The notes below the pieces were generated by a model, which made no database searches, was not told the DNA's origin, and was given only the letters and a program-made list of their open reading frames with translations. Shown piece by piece: positions 37,868 through 49,227 of a DNA stretch of 64,000 nucleotides. The translations under genes and the position numbers were made by a program. Position 1 is the stretch's first letter, and every line of letters begins with the position of its first letter. The DNA is from Microvelia longipes (lineage: Eukaryota; Arthropoda; Insecta; Hemiptera; Veliidae): the NCBI GenBank assembly GCA_018340805.1, contig JACMZG010001911.1, positions 36,187,214 to 36,251,213 on the forward strand, read 5' to 3'.

Positions 37868-40800
37868 CTGAAAAAATAAATATTATTAATTATTAAAATG
37901 AAAATGTAAGAGTGTCATTAAAATAAGTTAACTACAATAAACTAAATATGTTTGGCAAAGGAGAACATATCTTCTCTGCCTAGTCGTTCTGGCCACATCC
38001 AAAACTAATCCAGAAAATACTTGTGGCACATACAAACGTTTAAGAAATGTGTGCAGTTTTTATGAGCAAACAATAGTTTTGAACTTATTAAATTTTATTA
38101 ACATAAAAGAGTGAATAAGTCTAAGTAAAGTGTAATTACAATCTGTAATTATAACCCTCCAGAGTTGGAGGGTTTGGAACAACAACATATTTTGAAACAT
38201 TTTGCCATATCTCTGTGAATTTGAACTATTATATGATGACTAATTGTTACATTATATACCTAAGGGGACTCTCTTCTGAACTTAAATTTACTAAGGTAAC
38301 ATTAAACTAAGCAATCTAAAATAAGTCATCAACTTTTAATATTTCCATTAAAAATAAGCAAAGCAAAAACAAGGGGTCAGCAATTGGTACAGTGTTCAAA
38401 CCACCTCCTACGATAAAACAAAGCCCATTCTGACAAATCAGTCAAATTAGTTCTTTTAATTACCACTGAGATTCCATAAACACCAATAACAAAATTAAAT
38501 ATAGCTCTATCAAATAAGAGCTAATGTTTGCAATAAGACTGGCCGAAGTTCAGATGAACTAAAGCACACGTCGGACTAAACGAGGATCTGAATAAGGACA
38601 TAGTCGGAGCACTGTCACAACCTCCAACCACTTCATTTTGCATCACTTTACTTCTAATAATTAAGTTATGCAGATACATCTTGGTTCAATGTCTATGATG
38701 ATATAATTATAGTATACTTTACTATAACATTCAATTTTAGTTCTGCTCTGCTACCACAATTAAAGTCTCCACAAAATGTCAAATTTAAAAAAAAATAAAA
38801 CCGGGTAATATAAGTAAGTAGTTAGGAAAACAAAACTGTTGACAGATAGTAAACTAACTGAGACTATTTTTATTTCGTTAAAAAAATAAAATAAATATAA
38901 TAACAAGGGACAGTAGAAAGACTTCTTAATAGAAATGCAAATAACATTTCATAACAAAAATTTAAGTCTATGTAAGTCAGTAATGAAACTTACAAGGAAT
39001 AAGACTTATCAGATTATACTTAATTTTTCAATATTCTCACCTGCATATCGTAAAAAAATCATATAAACTGATATCTGGCGAAAATTTTAGTACTTTCATC
39101 ACATTAACTATGTAAATAAATATATCAGAGCCATACATGTAAAAATTATTTTCAAATAAAAAACGGAGGTAAAAATACGAGAACTTTTCTTCAAAACTTA
39201 ACTGATAATAAGTAAACGAGATAAACTTATAACCTCACCAAATTTAAAATACAATAGACAAACAAATCATCACATTAAAATAAATAAATAATTAAAGCGG
39301 ATAATTATAACACGGTTAAGATAATAAGAATAATTAAAATAAAGGTAACACTAATGTTGACTTAACTACGACATTCGCGTTAATGAAGAGAAAAATATGG
39401 TTCCTCGATACTAAAATCCTTTTGCGTCATTTTTGGTGGCTACCCAGATGGCATTTAAAAACATAAAGTCAAAATAGAAAATTATGCCTATTTATTGCTA
39501 AACGATGATCAGTATTATTTTAATTAATTTAAAAATTAATAACTGATTAAAATAATTAATAATAAAATGATGTATATGTTAAAATAATTTTAAAATGAAA
39601 TAAAACTACAGTTGGTAGATCTGCATGAAAAAGCGGGATTTCAAACTTAAATACGAATAAACAAGTGAAATTATTTTAAACGACCATTTTAAATTATTTG
39701 TAAAGTGATTACAAAACTAACAATTAAATATGAATTATAATAGGATGAAACATCATGCTAATCAAAAATTAACACCCGTAACAGAACAATAAAAATAAAA
39801 GTTAAGTCTTAAATATGTAGGTACTTTGATCAAGGCAAAGTTGCGACCGCAGTCCCATCTAGTGGATTATTTTAGAACTCTAAAGTAAATGCTTGAAACA
39901 CATACACCATTCAAAATAATGTTAAAACTTCTAAAAAATTATTAGTATTACTTTTAATAATTAAATAATATCAAAATATTGTTTGTATATATATAATAAA
40001 TAAATATTCTAAAATAAAACTTTAATATAGACAGTTGCCAATAAAAAGTTTGAAAAAATTATACTGCACAGTTTTAAGTAATTTCTCCTTACTCTCACTT
40101 TTTAGTTTATTGAAATAAATAAAAACAAAGTAGAAGCTTTATTTATTGACGAAGTTGATTAACTTAATTCTGTGATATTTAATTCTAGTCTTTTAATGTT
40201 GTGTGTATATCTTTTAATTTGTTGTTAATGTAGTGCTTAAGTTTATTTTTGATCGCATGAAGATGCCCACAGTGTTGGGTAAAATGATCATAGCTAATTT
40301 GTAGATTAGTGAAGAAAAATATAATAGAATATAAGTCATTTATTTAATTATTTAAAAATCCACAGTTTTAATCAATTGTTTCTTCAGTTGCAAATGGTAT
40401 TATCTCAGACTATGTAAAATATAAAATAAAATTATACTATACAGGAACAGAGGCGGTAATATACATGATGTGCTGCTGGGAGAGACCAATAAAATTATAC
40501 CCTCCTAGTCAAATGTCCAAGTAAAAAACCCCTAACCTTACTTGAACTTGTGACCGAATTTGGCTTAGTTTAAATGTTTTAACCATTATGGTTCCTAAAT
40601 ATTTTTAATAATCAGAAAGGCCATTTGACTCGTTCTGTACATGGTTGGGAATCTGGACGCTGAGGATCACTAGTTAGTTTATGAACTGTATTGAATTTAG
40701 ACATTATAACATTATGATTATGACTGACTTTATGACATAGACATTATGAGTTGAGTTTCAGTAATTTATCTACACTAGAACAAATGCCTGTAAATAACTT

Positions 40801-41455
40801 ATTAGATGTTAATTAATTTGAGTTTTAAAATTGTGAGATGTTATTTTAATAACTCTTGTTATTAAAATTATTCCAATGGTTTTTTATAATCATTCCTAGA
40901 TACAAACACTCTTAAGTGTGTATATCAATTCACTTTATTTCTTTTTGCAATAGTTCATAATATGTGAGGCCCAGAGTACATCATAAATTTACCTTAACAT
41001 AAGAAAAGCATCCTGAATTTCAACACTTAATACCAAATGTTTTACAATTTAAGAGAGAAGACTTAAGGTCCACATTGTGCACCATTAATACAAAACTAAC
41101 TACTGTAATATACTTAAGGTTTGTAAATATATTCAGTTTCTTCGCTATCAACATTAAGATTTACTCAAAAATCTTAATTTATGAACATTCAATAGTAGTC
41201 ATACTACTGTAATGTAACAAAATTATCATCATTTGAATTCAAGCTCTCCTCATAAATCTACCTTTTCCGCGATTTCCGGTCAAGACTACACCGATGAAAC
41301 CTTCATCCTGAATGAGATTTATTATTCAAAATATTCTCCACGATTAAAAAATGTTTCTTTTAGAATTTACCTCAAAATATTTAATACAACAAGCTTATTC
41401 CTACAAAAAAGAACGATTTTACCTATTAGTATTATTTGAAGTAAAAAGAAAAAAA
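37868..41455. other. 5' intron or upstream region of the MBD5/6-like gene
   Basis: A+T-rich. It contains the inverted-repeat element at 38356-38650. At 39838-39870 there is a GC-richer word, GCGACCGCAGTCCCATCTAGTGG, given here in pieces: GCGACCGCAG and TCCCATCTAGTGG. Its inverse (CCACTAGATGGG) resembles a CTCF core. No upstream non-coding exon was pinned down. Confidence 0.4.
38356..38650. mobile_element. Inverted-repeat element, shorter relative of 59579-60210
   Basis: The left end has AAGGGGTCAGCAATTGG and ACAGTGTTCAAACC. The right end has CACTGTCACAACCTCCAACC and GCATCACTTTA. These ends match the ends of the longer element at 59579-60210 (AAGGGGTCAGCGATAGAGACAG and AATCACTTTA). No protein. 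Confidence 0.6.
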
Positions 41456-42249
41456 ATCGGCTACGGGGTACCTTGGGAACTTTTCCTCATCACATCAGAT
41501 TCGCTACGCTCATCTTCCATACTTCGGACACGCTTCGCTCCTCCTCAGGATATACAATTCACCAAATTTATACTGCAACTCCTCTTCAGACTCGCTTCGC
41601 TCGTCCTCAGATAATAAATACATGCGTTTCATCCTTAGCGGTCACCCATACAGTTCTGACCACGCTCAATGATTTTTAACTTTCATGATCCAACAAGAAC
41701 CATAGATATACTTGTGGTATTAAAATGAAACTTGGTGTACTTATTTATTACGTAAAGGTATACACGTGTACTGAATTTCATCTTAATTAGATTGTTTTCC
41801 AATTAAAAAAAAAAAAAAACGTACACAAGTCATTTAATAAAAATTCAAAAAATGCGGATAATGAAATAAAACTTGGCACATATGTTAGTCTTATACTTGG
41901 CTACATGCATGCTGAATCTTAATCTGATCGTATAATTTTATCGTGTTTTATGATTTTTTGAAATTTTCGCTGAGTCATTATTGCAGATTAATGACGTCAT
42001 AAAAAATATTTTCCTAATAGCACAACTACAGAATTAGACTGATTTTTGTACAAAGTTTCAACTCTCTAGCATAAATACACTGGGCGCTACGATGATAAAA
42101 GACACACACACACATACAGACAGACAGTTTTGAGAAAATTACTTAGGAGGCCTTAAAAACGCCTGAAACGGATAATTCCGGTTTCAGAATTTTTCGCAAA
42201 CGCAATACTTTTCCTATAAACCTACGGTATAAATAAGGAAAAGTAATAA
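41456..42249 (+). repeat. R1 repeat, fullest copy
   Basis: Starts ATCGGCTACGGGGTACC, then ACTTTTCCTCATCACATC, ACACGCTTCGCTCCTCC and GACTCGCTTCGCTCGTCC. The middle has CCAACAAGAACCATAGATAT, ACTTGGTGTACTTATTTATT and AATGACGTCATAAA. The 3' end has GGCGCTACGATGATAAAAGA, a CACA/CAGACAGACAG tract, CCTGAAACGGATAATTCC and TATAAATAAGGAAAAGTAAT. About 790 bp. Four ORFs that cross it (41233-41679) are just translations of the repeat. Confidence 0.82.
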
Positions 42250-42649
42250 ATTGAATCAAGTAAAATGAAAACAAACAAATTTGTATGAATTAGGAGATTT
42301 TGTAAGTTAAAATTATAATAACGTTCATTACTTTTGTATTTTTGTAAAGAAAAATAGTAAAAGGGTTTTTTTTAATATGAATTGACGTTATATTTTAATG
42401 AGATTTAACTCCCTTGCCCAACTAACTAAAAACTAATTGACTAAGCTTAACAGTGTGAGCTCATTACAAGGTCAGTTATGACCTAGTTCAAAGAGAGTGT
42501 CCCTATCTATGCAAGCTAGTCTTAATCGTCTAAGTGACTTAAAGGATATTCAAAATATAAAATCCGAACATATTTACACAAATACTTTTCTTTAAGATTC
42601 CAGAAGATTTTTTTTACTGTAATACTACTAGATAATTTAGAAGTTTCTT

Positions 42650-42982
42650 CTAAATTATTCTGAATATTATAAATAGATTAGTGTCAGTATTAGTATTAAT
42701 TTTGTTTTGGGTAAATTTTTCTTCTATTTTAACATAAAAACTTTTGATAACTTCATTTGTTTTTGAATTTAAAAGTTTACATGCTTTTGATTCTTCGGAC
42801 AGCCTTTGATTGGATACTGCAATATAGATTAAGCAGGAGACTTGGATCACAGGGATTCCTGCAGTGCGTGTTGTTTCATTTTGAAGAGGGCGCAATATCA
42901 TGTTTGTAACATTTTGTAAAAAACAAAATGTTTTTGTTCTGTCTACCATAGAATCTGAGAATGTTGTACTCGCGGAACTCAT
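42650..42982 (-). CDS. Unidentified 110-codon ORF
   Basis: A complete minus-strand frame from ATG 42982 to TAG. The product begins MSSASTTFSDSMVDRTKTFC and continues FLQNVTNMILRPLQNETTRT, then a short hydrophobic stretch (VIQVSCLIYIAVSN), and ends in an Asn/Thr-rich, A+T-driven tail. I do not recognise it. Its amino-terminal half is the more protein-like. A second copy of that half lies 350 bp upstream on the same strand (43205-43345) and keeps the words FLQNV.NMILRP.QNET, so the pair may be duplicated exons, a decayed gene family or a repeat. Splice sites were not resolved. Confidence 0.35.
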   Translation of the reverse strand: MSSASTTFSDSMVDRTKTFCFLQNVTNMILRPLQNETTRTAGIPVIQVSCLIYIAVSNQRLSEESKACKLLNSKTNEVIKSFYVKIEEKFTQNKINTNTDTNLFIIFRII

Positions 42983-43204
42983 ACATCGAATGAGGTATTG
43001 CGTTTACATAGAATCCTTGATCATGTTAATATAAAAAATATTCACAATAACCTATTAAAATACTTTGTACCAGGAGTCTAGGAGGCGCAGCACCTTGCAA
43101 AAAACTCAGTTTATCATAAACGGACTATTGATGTTAGTTTAAGTTTCATTTCAATTTTGTTCATGAAATTTATTATTAACTTATAAAGTAAGTAAAACTT
43201 AAAT

Positions 43205-43345
43205 TCTGTAAAACAGCCTTAGATTGAATACTGCAAGGAGACTTGGATCACATGGATTCTATGGATCACATCGGATTGTTTCATTTTGAAAAGGGCGCAA
43301 TATCATGTTTTCAACATTTTGTAAAAAAACAAATTGGCCCGTATA
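43205..43345 (-). pseudogene. Decayed duplicate of the 42650-42982 ORF
   Basis: The DNA matches about 42797-42932, for example GTTTCATTTTGAA followed by GGGCGCAATATCATGTTT, and GAGACTTGGATCACA. It reads FLQNVENMILRPFQNETIR before an insertion (a partly repeated GGATCACAT) shifts the frame. It therefore cannot encode the same protein. Confidence 0.55.
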
Positions 43346-43739
43346 TAAATATGAAACGCTGAGTCTTGAGTCTTTTTAATAAAATGCTGATCAAGGCCAA
43401 TCAGGGGTTATAAAACAGTATTTTCTTAAAAATACGCTAAATTATCGACTTAGATTGATTAGTATTTTGGACCTACCCATCATGAAACTTGTCGGCGGTT
43501 GAAAACCAAATGCAAAAGCATTTGAGCTATGATTTGAGTGATAGCTTAATGCTTTAACGCGATTGCGCTAAGAGGCTATATTTGTCTATCTAACGAACTT
43601 TTCAAAAACCCATTTATAATATTATTTCCTTTAACGATTTATATTTTTTCCGTATAAATAACAAATATTTCCGTACTTATTAAACGAAATTTACAATTCA
43701 ATGAAATGTTAAAAAATATTAAGTATCAAATTTTGCGAG

Positions 43740-44060
43740 ACATGCGCATTAACACTACTCGAAAACATCGCGCAAAATAGCTTTCGAAAATTTAATCGTT
43801 TATTTTTTAATACAGAAAAATTTATCGAATATATAGGAAGGGCTTGAAGCAATACGTAATAAAATTTTCCTCATTAAACTGCAAGAGTTTATTACTATGT
43901 ATAATAACTATTAAAGAAAACGAGATATTTGAGAAACATTCGAAGGCTTCCATTCACTAGTAAGTGGCGGGAAGTGCCTTTGATGGCGTCGTTCGGTTCG
44001 GTTTCGGCATTTTTTTCTAGATTATTTGTGTAAAATTTTAGATTTAAGTTTCAATTATAT
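43740..44060 (+). promoter_or_regulatory. CpG-containing promoter-like block with possible non-coding first exon
   Basis: In a region otherwise nearly free of CpG, this block has many: ACATCGCGCAAAATAGC, GTGGCGGGAAGTGCC and GGCGTCGTTCGGTTCGG. It is followed by AATTATAT/GTAAGT, a strong donor at 44061-44066. This would fit a plus-strand promoter and first exon (about 43960-44060). It could equally be the promoter of the minus-strand MBD5/6-like gene 6 kb away. There is no direct proof of transcription. Confidence 0.3.
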
Positions 44061-44064
44061 GTAA

Positions 44065-44590
44065 GTTGATGTTTTATCATGTGAAGTTTTAATTAAACAT
44101 GAAGTTGTGGCAAACAAGTTGGATGACAGCTCTGTCAGTTGGAGTACTGTCTCGGCCCCAGCTCTCAAGTCACGTCTGGTCACCGTTATAAAAAATCCGT
44201 CGTTTACATCATAGAGAATAGAAGTATGGTTTACATTAAATCTGTGAATAAATTAGGAGAATGGAGATGCTGGTTAACTTATACGGTACAGATTTTAATA
44301 AGAGGTTTGTATATCTTCTTTCTTACTAAATTTCGGCTCCGGAGGTCCGGGGTTCGCAGGCCGAGCTTAAAAAGTAATTGTGGTGAACAGATTTCGTCAA
44401 CTTTAATTGATACTTAATTAATAACTTGAATTAATTACAATTACAACTTAATCAACTTTAATTAATACTCGAAGCAGTATAGTGGATGCAACCCACTTGA
44501 GATGGTTCCCTCAGGTTAAATACCCGGATGGTCTGAAAATATTTTCTGTTTACACATAGTCGCAGTTCCCCCAAGGGGTCGCCCCCAGGG
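44065..44590. other. Mixed unclassified stretch
   Basis: One plus-strand frame from 44064 reads protein-like (LDDSSVSWSTVSAPALKSRL) but stops at about 44210. GAGGTCCGGGGTTCGCAGGCC at about 44342 resembles a degenerate tRNA-type B box of a SINE. Neither was strong enough to call. Confidence 0.3.
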
Positions 44591-44596
44591 TTTAGA

Positions 44597-45312
44597 CAAG
44601 TCGATGTCTCGACACTGCGTAACGTCGATCTTACGCAAAATCAGGACAGAGGTGTCGCGTGACTTTTTTTTGTCCTGTAAAAACTCATCATTATATCGAC
44701 ACATGGCATGGTTTAGCGATGTCCCAACACATGTGTTAGTCTCGACACTACATAACATCGACAGACAAAAGTGGAGGGGGTGTCGATGTTATAGAGTTTT
44801 GGGGCATCAGGGTGTTGTGTGTGTATTTGCACTCTGGCAGGATTCTGCGTTGTATCGACACGATATAACATCGACACATGATTCAGATAAAGTGTCGATA
44901 CAGACAAATATTGAGACCAAGAAAAAGTGTAGATGTTATTTAGTGTCGAGACTACGTGAGAACTTGCCATCGTCTGTCGATTTTATGTAGTGTCGAGACA
45001 TCGTTAAATCATGTCATGTGTCGATTTAGCAACAAAATTGCACAGAACAAAAATTAGTCATGTGACACCCCTGTCCTGATTCTACGTAACATCGACACCT
45101 ATAATAGTGTCGAGGGTTTGTAGTGTCCGTACCCAAACGGGTCTGGAAGTATATTTTTTTAATATTTTCACTCTGGCAGGATGCTGAGTTGTATCGACAC
45201 GACGTAACATCGACACATGATTTGGTTAGAGTGTCGTGGTTATGAAGTGTCGATACAACGTAAAATCCTGCCACGAAAAAGTGTCTACGTTATGAAGTGT
45301 CGAGACTACGAT
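44597..45312. repeat. Array of palindromic TGTCGAT / ATCGACA motifs
   Basis: At least twenty copies in both orientations of TGTCGA or ATCGACAC words, often as ACGTAACATCGACAC or AGTGTCGAGACTACGT. There is a direct repeat of about 339 bp: CACTCTGGCAGGAT at 44830 and 45169, each followed by TTGTATCGACACGA and TAACATCGACACATGATT. There is also an inverted pair around CCTGTCCTGATT (about 44640 and 45066). GC content is much higher than the flanks. Six overlapping ORFs on both strands here are repeat artefacts. Confidence 0.78.
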
Positions 45313-45314
45313 GT

Positions 45315-47185
45315 GGTACCCTCCCCCCCCTCCCCAATAATGCCCGTTTATGGAAATCAGGTATGTCTTCTAGCTGTATTGTATGTCAAAACATGGAATG
45401 CAGGAGCTCGCTGGGCTCTAATTGGTTCTGTCGGGTGCATACTATATAAACCAGGCCAACTGGTGATCTTATTTTATATGATGGTTCTTGCAAAATATTT
45501 GTTTAGTTGATCAAGTCAGATGATGTCAAATGTGATTCCGTCAAAACATAGAGCCTTTTATTGCGAATTTTCTCTCAGGTTATAAGGAATTTAATAACAA
45601 ATCATATATTTTCATTTCTTTGCAAATATATATCTTCATATATATTAATGAAGTTACAATAAACAAATGTAAAGTTATTTGATGACAAACGGTGCCTTTG
45701 AGGATAAATGCCTCTCTAGGTACATACATCTAGTTGGGGGGAGTGATCTGATAACATATCTGATTGGATTTCCTCAGCATGGTTAATGCGGTGTATTTAA
45801 CTATCTTATTTAATACGATGGGCAGATTTAGTATACTGTGTGTACTAAAAATAATTATAGCGAGAATGCACTGCAACCATCAAAGTTAAGATTAATTGCC
45901 CTATTTGAGGGGACGTCATTGTGTTGTAATGTTTTTTGGCATTACCTTCAAGGATCTTGAATAAAGGGGATAACACCCTAAGTTAATTTGGCATATTACA
46001 AAGTGACCCTATCGAGAACAAAAAATAGTTGAGAATCCATTACAAAACATGTCGAAAACAAACTGCACATGCAAATGCTTGGTATGAACTGCTCTCGCTT
46101 ACAATAATTGCATAATTATTGCAATAACTTTGCAGGTCTTAAATTTAGAGGCAAACTTACCTCCTGATGGTTTCCTGATGGTGATGCTCACGAGAAGATC
46201 ATAAACAAATAGTAAAAAGTTATATCTTTTCTCATTTTAACTGTTTTATTTTGATTGACTTAACAAGCACCAAAGGTAACTGAAATCACAACAAAAGCAG
46301 AACGTCAAGCACAGAAGAGAGCTTAGAAGCAAACTCAACTTATCCTTGTTATATAATCTGTGTTTTGCGCCTTGCTTTGTTTTAACCATAGGAAGGTAAG
46401 TCTGCTCCTATTTCTCCATCTCATACAACGTCCATTAGGCCAAGAAAGTTCCTTAATGTGTCATCTCCCTTTATTCTAGATCCTTGGTTACATTATACTT
46501 AAGCATTAGTAATGATTTAACAAACTTCTTAAAGATTAATGTCTTTTTTAAATATGAAATATTAGTTCTCTTTATTGTGCATAAAAGAAGTGAAAGTGTG
46601 TATTTTGCTAGAGACTTAAAACTTGGTTCAAAAATCAATCTTTAGGTCTAGTTGTGCTTTTTAATTGTTTTTATTAATGACATCATTAATGGTTATTTCG
46701 ATTAAAACTTGGCACACATGTAGTCCTATATAAGACCGCAACAAAGTTTATCTAATTTTTAGCACTAGTTACAGTGTCGTTGCAGCATTTACTTGCATTT
46801 TGTTTTAAATTATAAAAATCAGAAAATCATCTAGTTGAGTTGAAATTTGGCTGAGTAGTCCTTTATACAATAAACTAGTTTGCTAAGTTTAATTTAATAT
46901 GGCTAGTGTGTCTATGGTTTTGTTGGATCATTTGTGTTAAGCAGCATCAGCATGGTTAGTAAGTGGATGGATTACTACTGGGATTAAAACTAACCTTTCC
47001 TGTTTGTTGATGAGCAAAGTGAGTTAGTTCAAAGGTATACAAAATTGTGAAGTAGACATTTTTCATCTTCTGTGGATAACCCAAATAAGTCCAAAGTGGT
47101 CAGGATAAAGGTAGCAAATCCTTCAAAAAAAAAAATCAGGTACCCTGTATCTGATTTTTTTTAATATATTAAAAAAACATAATAC
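45315..47185. other. Stretch without a confirmed gene
   Basis: A+T-rich. Isolated donor-like sites (AGGAAG/GTAAGT at about 46392 on plus, AGGAG/GTAAGT at about 46165 on minus) have no convincing coding sequence behind them. Words at 46660-46760 (AAACTTGGCACACATGTAGT) resemble the middle of the R1 repeat. Confidence 0.35.
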
Positions 47186-47189
47186 AGGA

Positions 47190-48060
47190 TGAAACATTTC
47201 ATATACACCCCCTACTAACTTTGTATCTAATTAGTATCTACCCCCCTAAGTCAACTACCAGGAGCTTAAATATCCAATTATTTTTTTAATCATCTTCCTA
47301 GTATAGCAAACAGATTGCCAAAGTGTGTTTTTGTACGATAACTTTGGAGTTTAAGATACCATGATATGGATTAATTAAAAAACTACACAAGGTGCTAAAC
47401 AATCCAATACCAGTATTACTTAATTCCAGATACCTCACAAAGAGCTAATACTCAACTAACTCTGCTTCTAACCCTACTAAGTCGACTACCAAGAGCTTTT
47501 TGTCTCATTAAAAATAATTGGTCATTTAAGCTCATGGTAGTTGACTTAGTAGGAGTAGTTACAAATTTGTTGGCAATTGCTCCAATTTGTTGGCAAAAGC
47601 AGAGTTAGTTGGGGTAATGAATTGTGATGTACCAAACTTTGGGTATTCATATTGGATGGAAGTAGTTTTGTATGTCAAACGATATCTCTTTGTGAAATAT
47701 TTGGAATTCAGTGTCATTTGTGTTGGATTTCAAACAAAGAGTTTAGTTCTTGACATTATTCATATTATGGTTTCCACCAAATAAAAATTCAAAAGTTATA
47801 GAAAAACACCTTGGCAATCTGATTGCTATACTAGGAAGACAATTGACAAAGAATAATTAGTTATTCAAGCTCCTAGTAATCGACTTGGTAGGGGTGGATA
47901 TTTTTTTGGCGATAGCTCTATTACAAGCTGAGTTAGTAGGGGTGATGTATTCTGGTGAACCAAATTTTTGATATTCATATTGGATAAAAGTAGCTGTGTA
48001 TGTCAATTGATTGCTGAATTATATGGATTTTAGTGATAGTCCTCCATTTCCTATTGTATT
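47190..48060. repeat. Nested inverted and direct repeats
   Basis: The left half (47190-47505) is largely the inverse of the right half (47510-47960). Left CCTAAGTCAACTACC, AGGAGCTTAAATATCC, CTTCCTAGTATAGC and CAGATTGCCAAAG mirror right CTTGGCAATCTG, GCTATACTAGGAAG, AAGCTCCTAGTAATCGACTT. A third, direct copy of the AGTTGACTTAGTAGG ... ATTCATATTGGAT unit makes the right side longer. Several copies of one unknown element have landed in opposite orientations. The 47587-47784 ORF is inside it. Confidence 0.72.
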
Positions 48061-48462
48061 TGGTTATAAACAACTTGCATCCTTGGAGATGGTTTTATCT
48101 TATTATGAGCTTCCCAAAGAGGCCAAATAAATCAACTTCTCTCCAAAAATGGTGAGTTTATGTTGGTGATGTGTGTTAAATTTAGTTAAAATGTTTTAAA
48201 CTAGTTATAATTTACTTATCTTTTTTGGTAAAAGCAGGTAGTAAAAGGCAATATATTATCTACCACATTCTCATTGAAGATTTAATTGTTGTAATTTAAT
48301 ATCTTATTCACTTAAATCTTATCAATCTTATAACATTGTCTTCCATCTCTTGGCCCCATTAAAATAAACCTCCACCTCCATGAACCCAATCTTATTAGCT
48401 CATTTTTCATTTGTTTATTCTCTTAAATCATGAGTAAAACATTCCAGATCGGTAAAATCAGG

Positions 48463-49226
48463 AACGAGTACGGAAGTACCTCAGAATATTTCCTCATCAC
48501 ATTGGATTCGCTATGCTTATCCTCCCTGCTTTGCTCGTCCTAAGAATATACAATTCGCTAAATTTATACTGGAACATGTCTTCCGACTCGCTTCGGACAT
48601 GGTAGGGTGGATATTATTTTTTGGCGATTAGCTCATTTATTTTTTTGCATCTGTATCATTCTCAGTGGTGACCCATCCAGGCACTGACCATGTTCGAGGT
48701 TGATTAACTTTTATGATCCAACTAAAATCATATATATACTTGTTATATCAAATGTTTACTTATTTATTATGTAAAGGTATTCGATTGTACCAAATTTAAA
48801 CTCAATTGAATCATTTTCTGATTTTTTACAATTTTTTAAAAAACATACTTAAGTTATTCAATTATAATTGAACTAATGCTGATAATGAGATTAAAACTTA
48901 GAACATATGTTAGTCTTATACATGGCTACATTTGTGCCAAATCTCAATCTGATTATGATTTGTCAAAATTTTTACTGAGTCATTATTGAGGGTTCATGAC
49001 GTCATAAATAAATAATTTTCCGAAAAGCACTACTACAGCGGTAGACTGATTTTCGTACGAAGTTTCAACTCTCTAGCATGAATATACTAGGAGCTACGAT
49101 AATAACAATCAGACAACTTTGAGAAAACCACTCAGGAGGGGTTTAAAACACCTAAAACAAATAATTCCGATTTCATCCCGGTTTTGGATTTTTTTGCAAA
49201 CGCAATTCTCTTCCTATATATCTACA
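48463..49226 (+). repeat. R1 repeat copy with internal insertion
   Basis: Starts CAGGAACGAGTACGGAAGTACC, given as GAACGAGTACGG and AAGTACCTCAG, then TTTCCTCATCACATTGGATT. The usual middle and 3' blocks follow (AACTAAAATCATATATATAC, CATGACGTCATAAA, AAAACCACTCAGG, CGGTTTTGGA). At about 48600-48640 a scrap of the neighbouring 47-48 kb repeat (GGTAGGGTGGATATTA) interrupts it. The last few bases are replaced by TCTACAG, directly before the pseudogene. Confidence 0.75.
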
Positions 49227-49227
49227 G

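Noticed and set aside
41233..41679. Four short plus-strand ORFs
   Set aside because: Most of their length lies in the R1 repeat; the same peptides (HHIRFAT, RFARPQ) recur at 19761, as expected from repeat translation.
44330..44375. tRNA gene or SINE head
   Set aside because: A B-box-like GGGGTTCGCAGG is present, but no A box, cloverleaf or terminator could be placed.
44516..45510. Six overlapping ORFs on both strands
   Set aside because: They translate the palindromic ATCGACAC array in several frames at once and have no protein-like pattern.
46140..46400. Isolated GTAAGT donor sites on both strands
   Set aside because: No acceptor-bounded open frame of useful length ends at either site.
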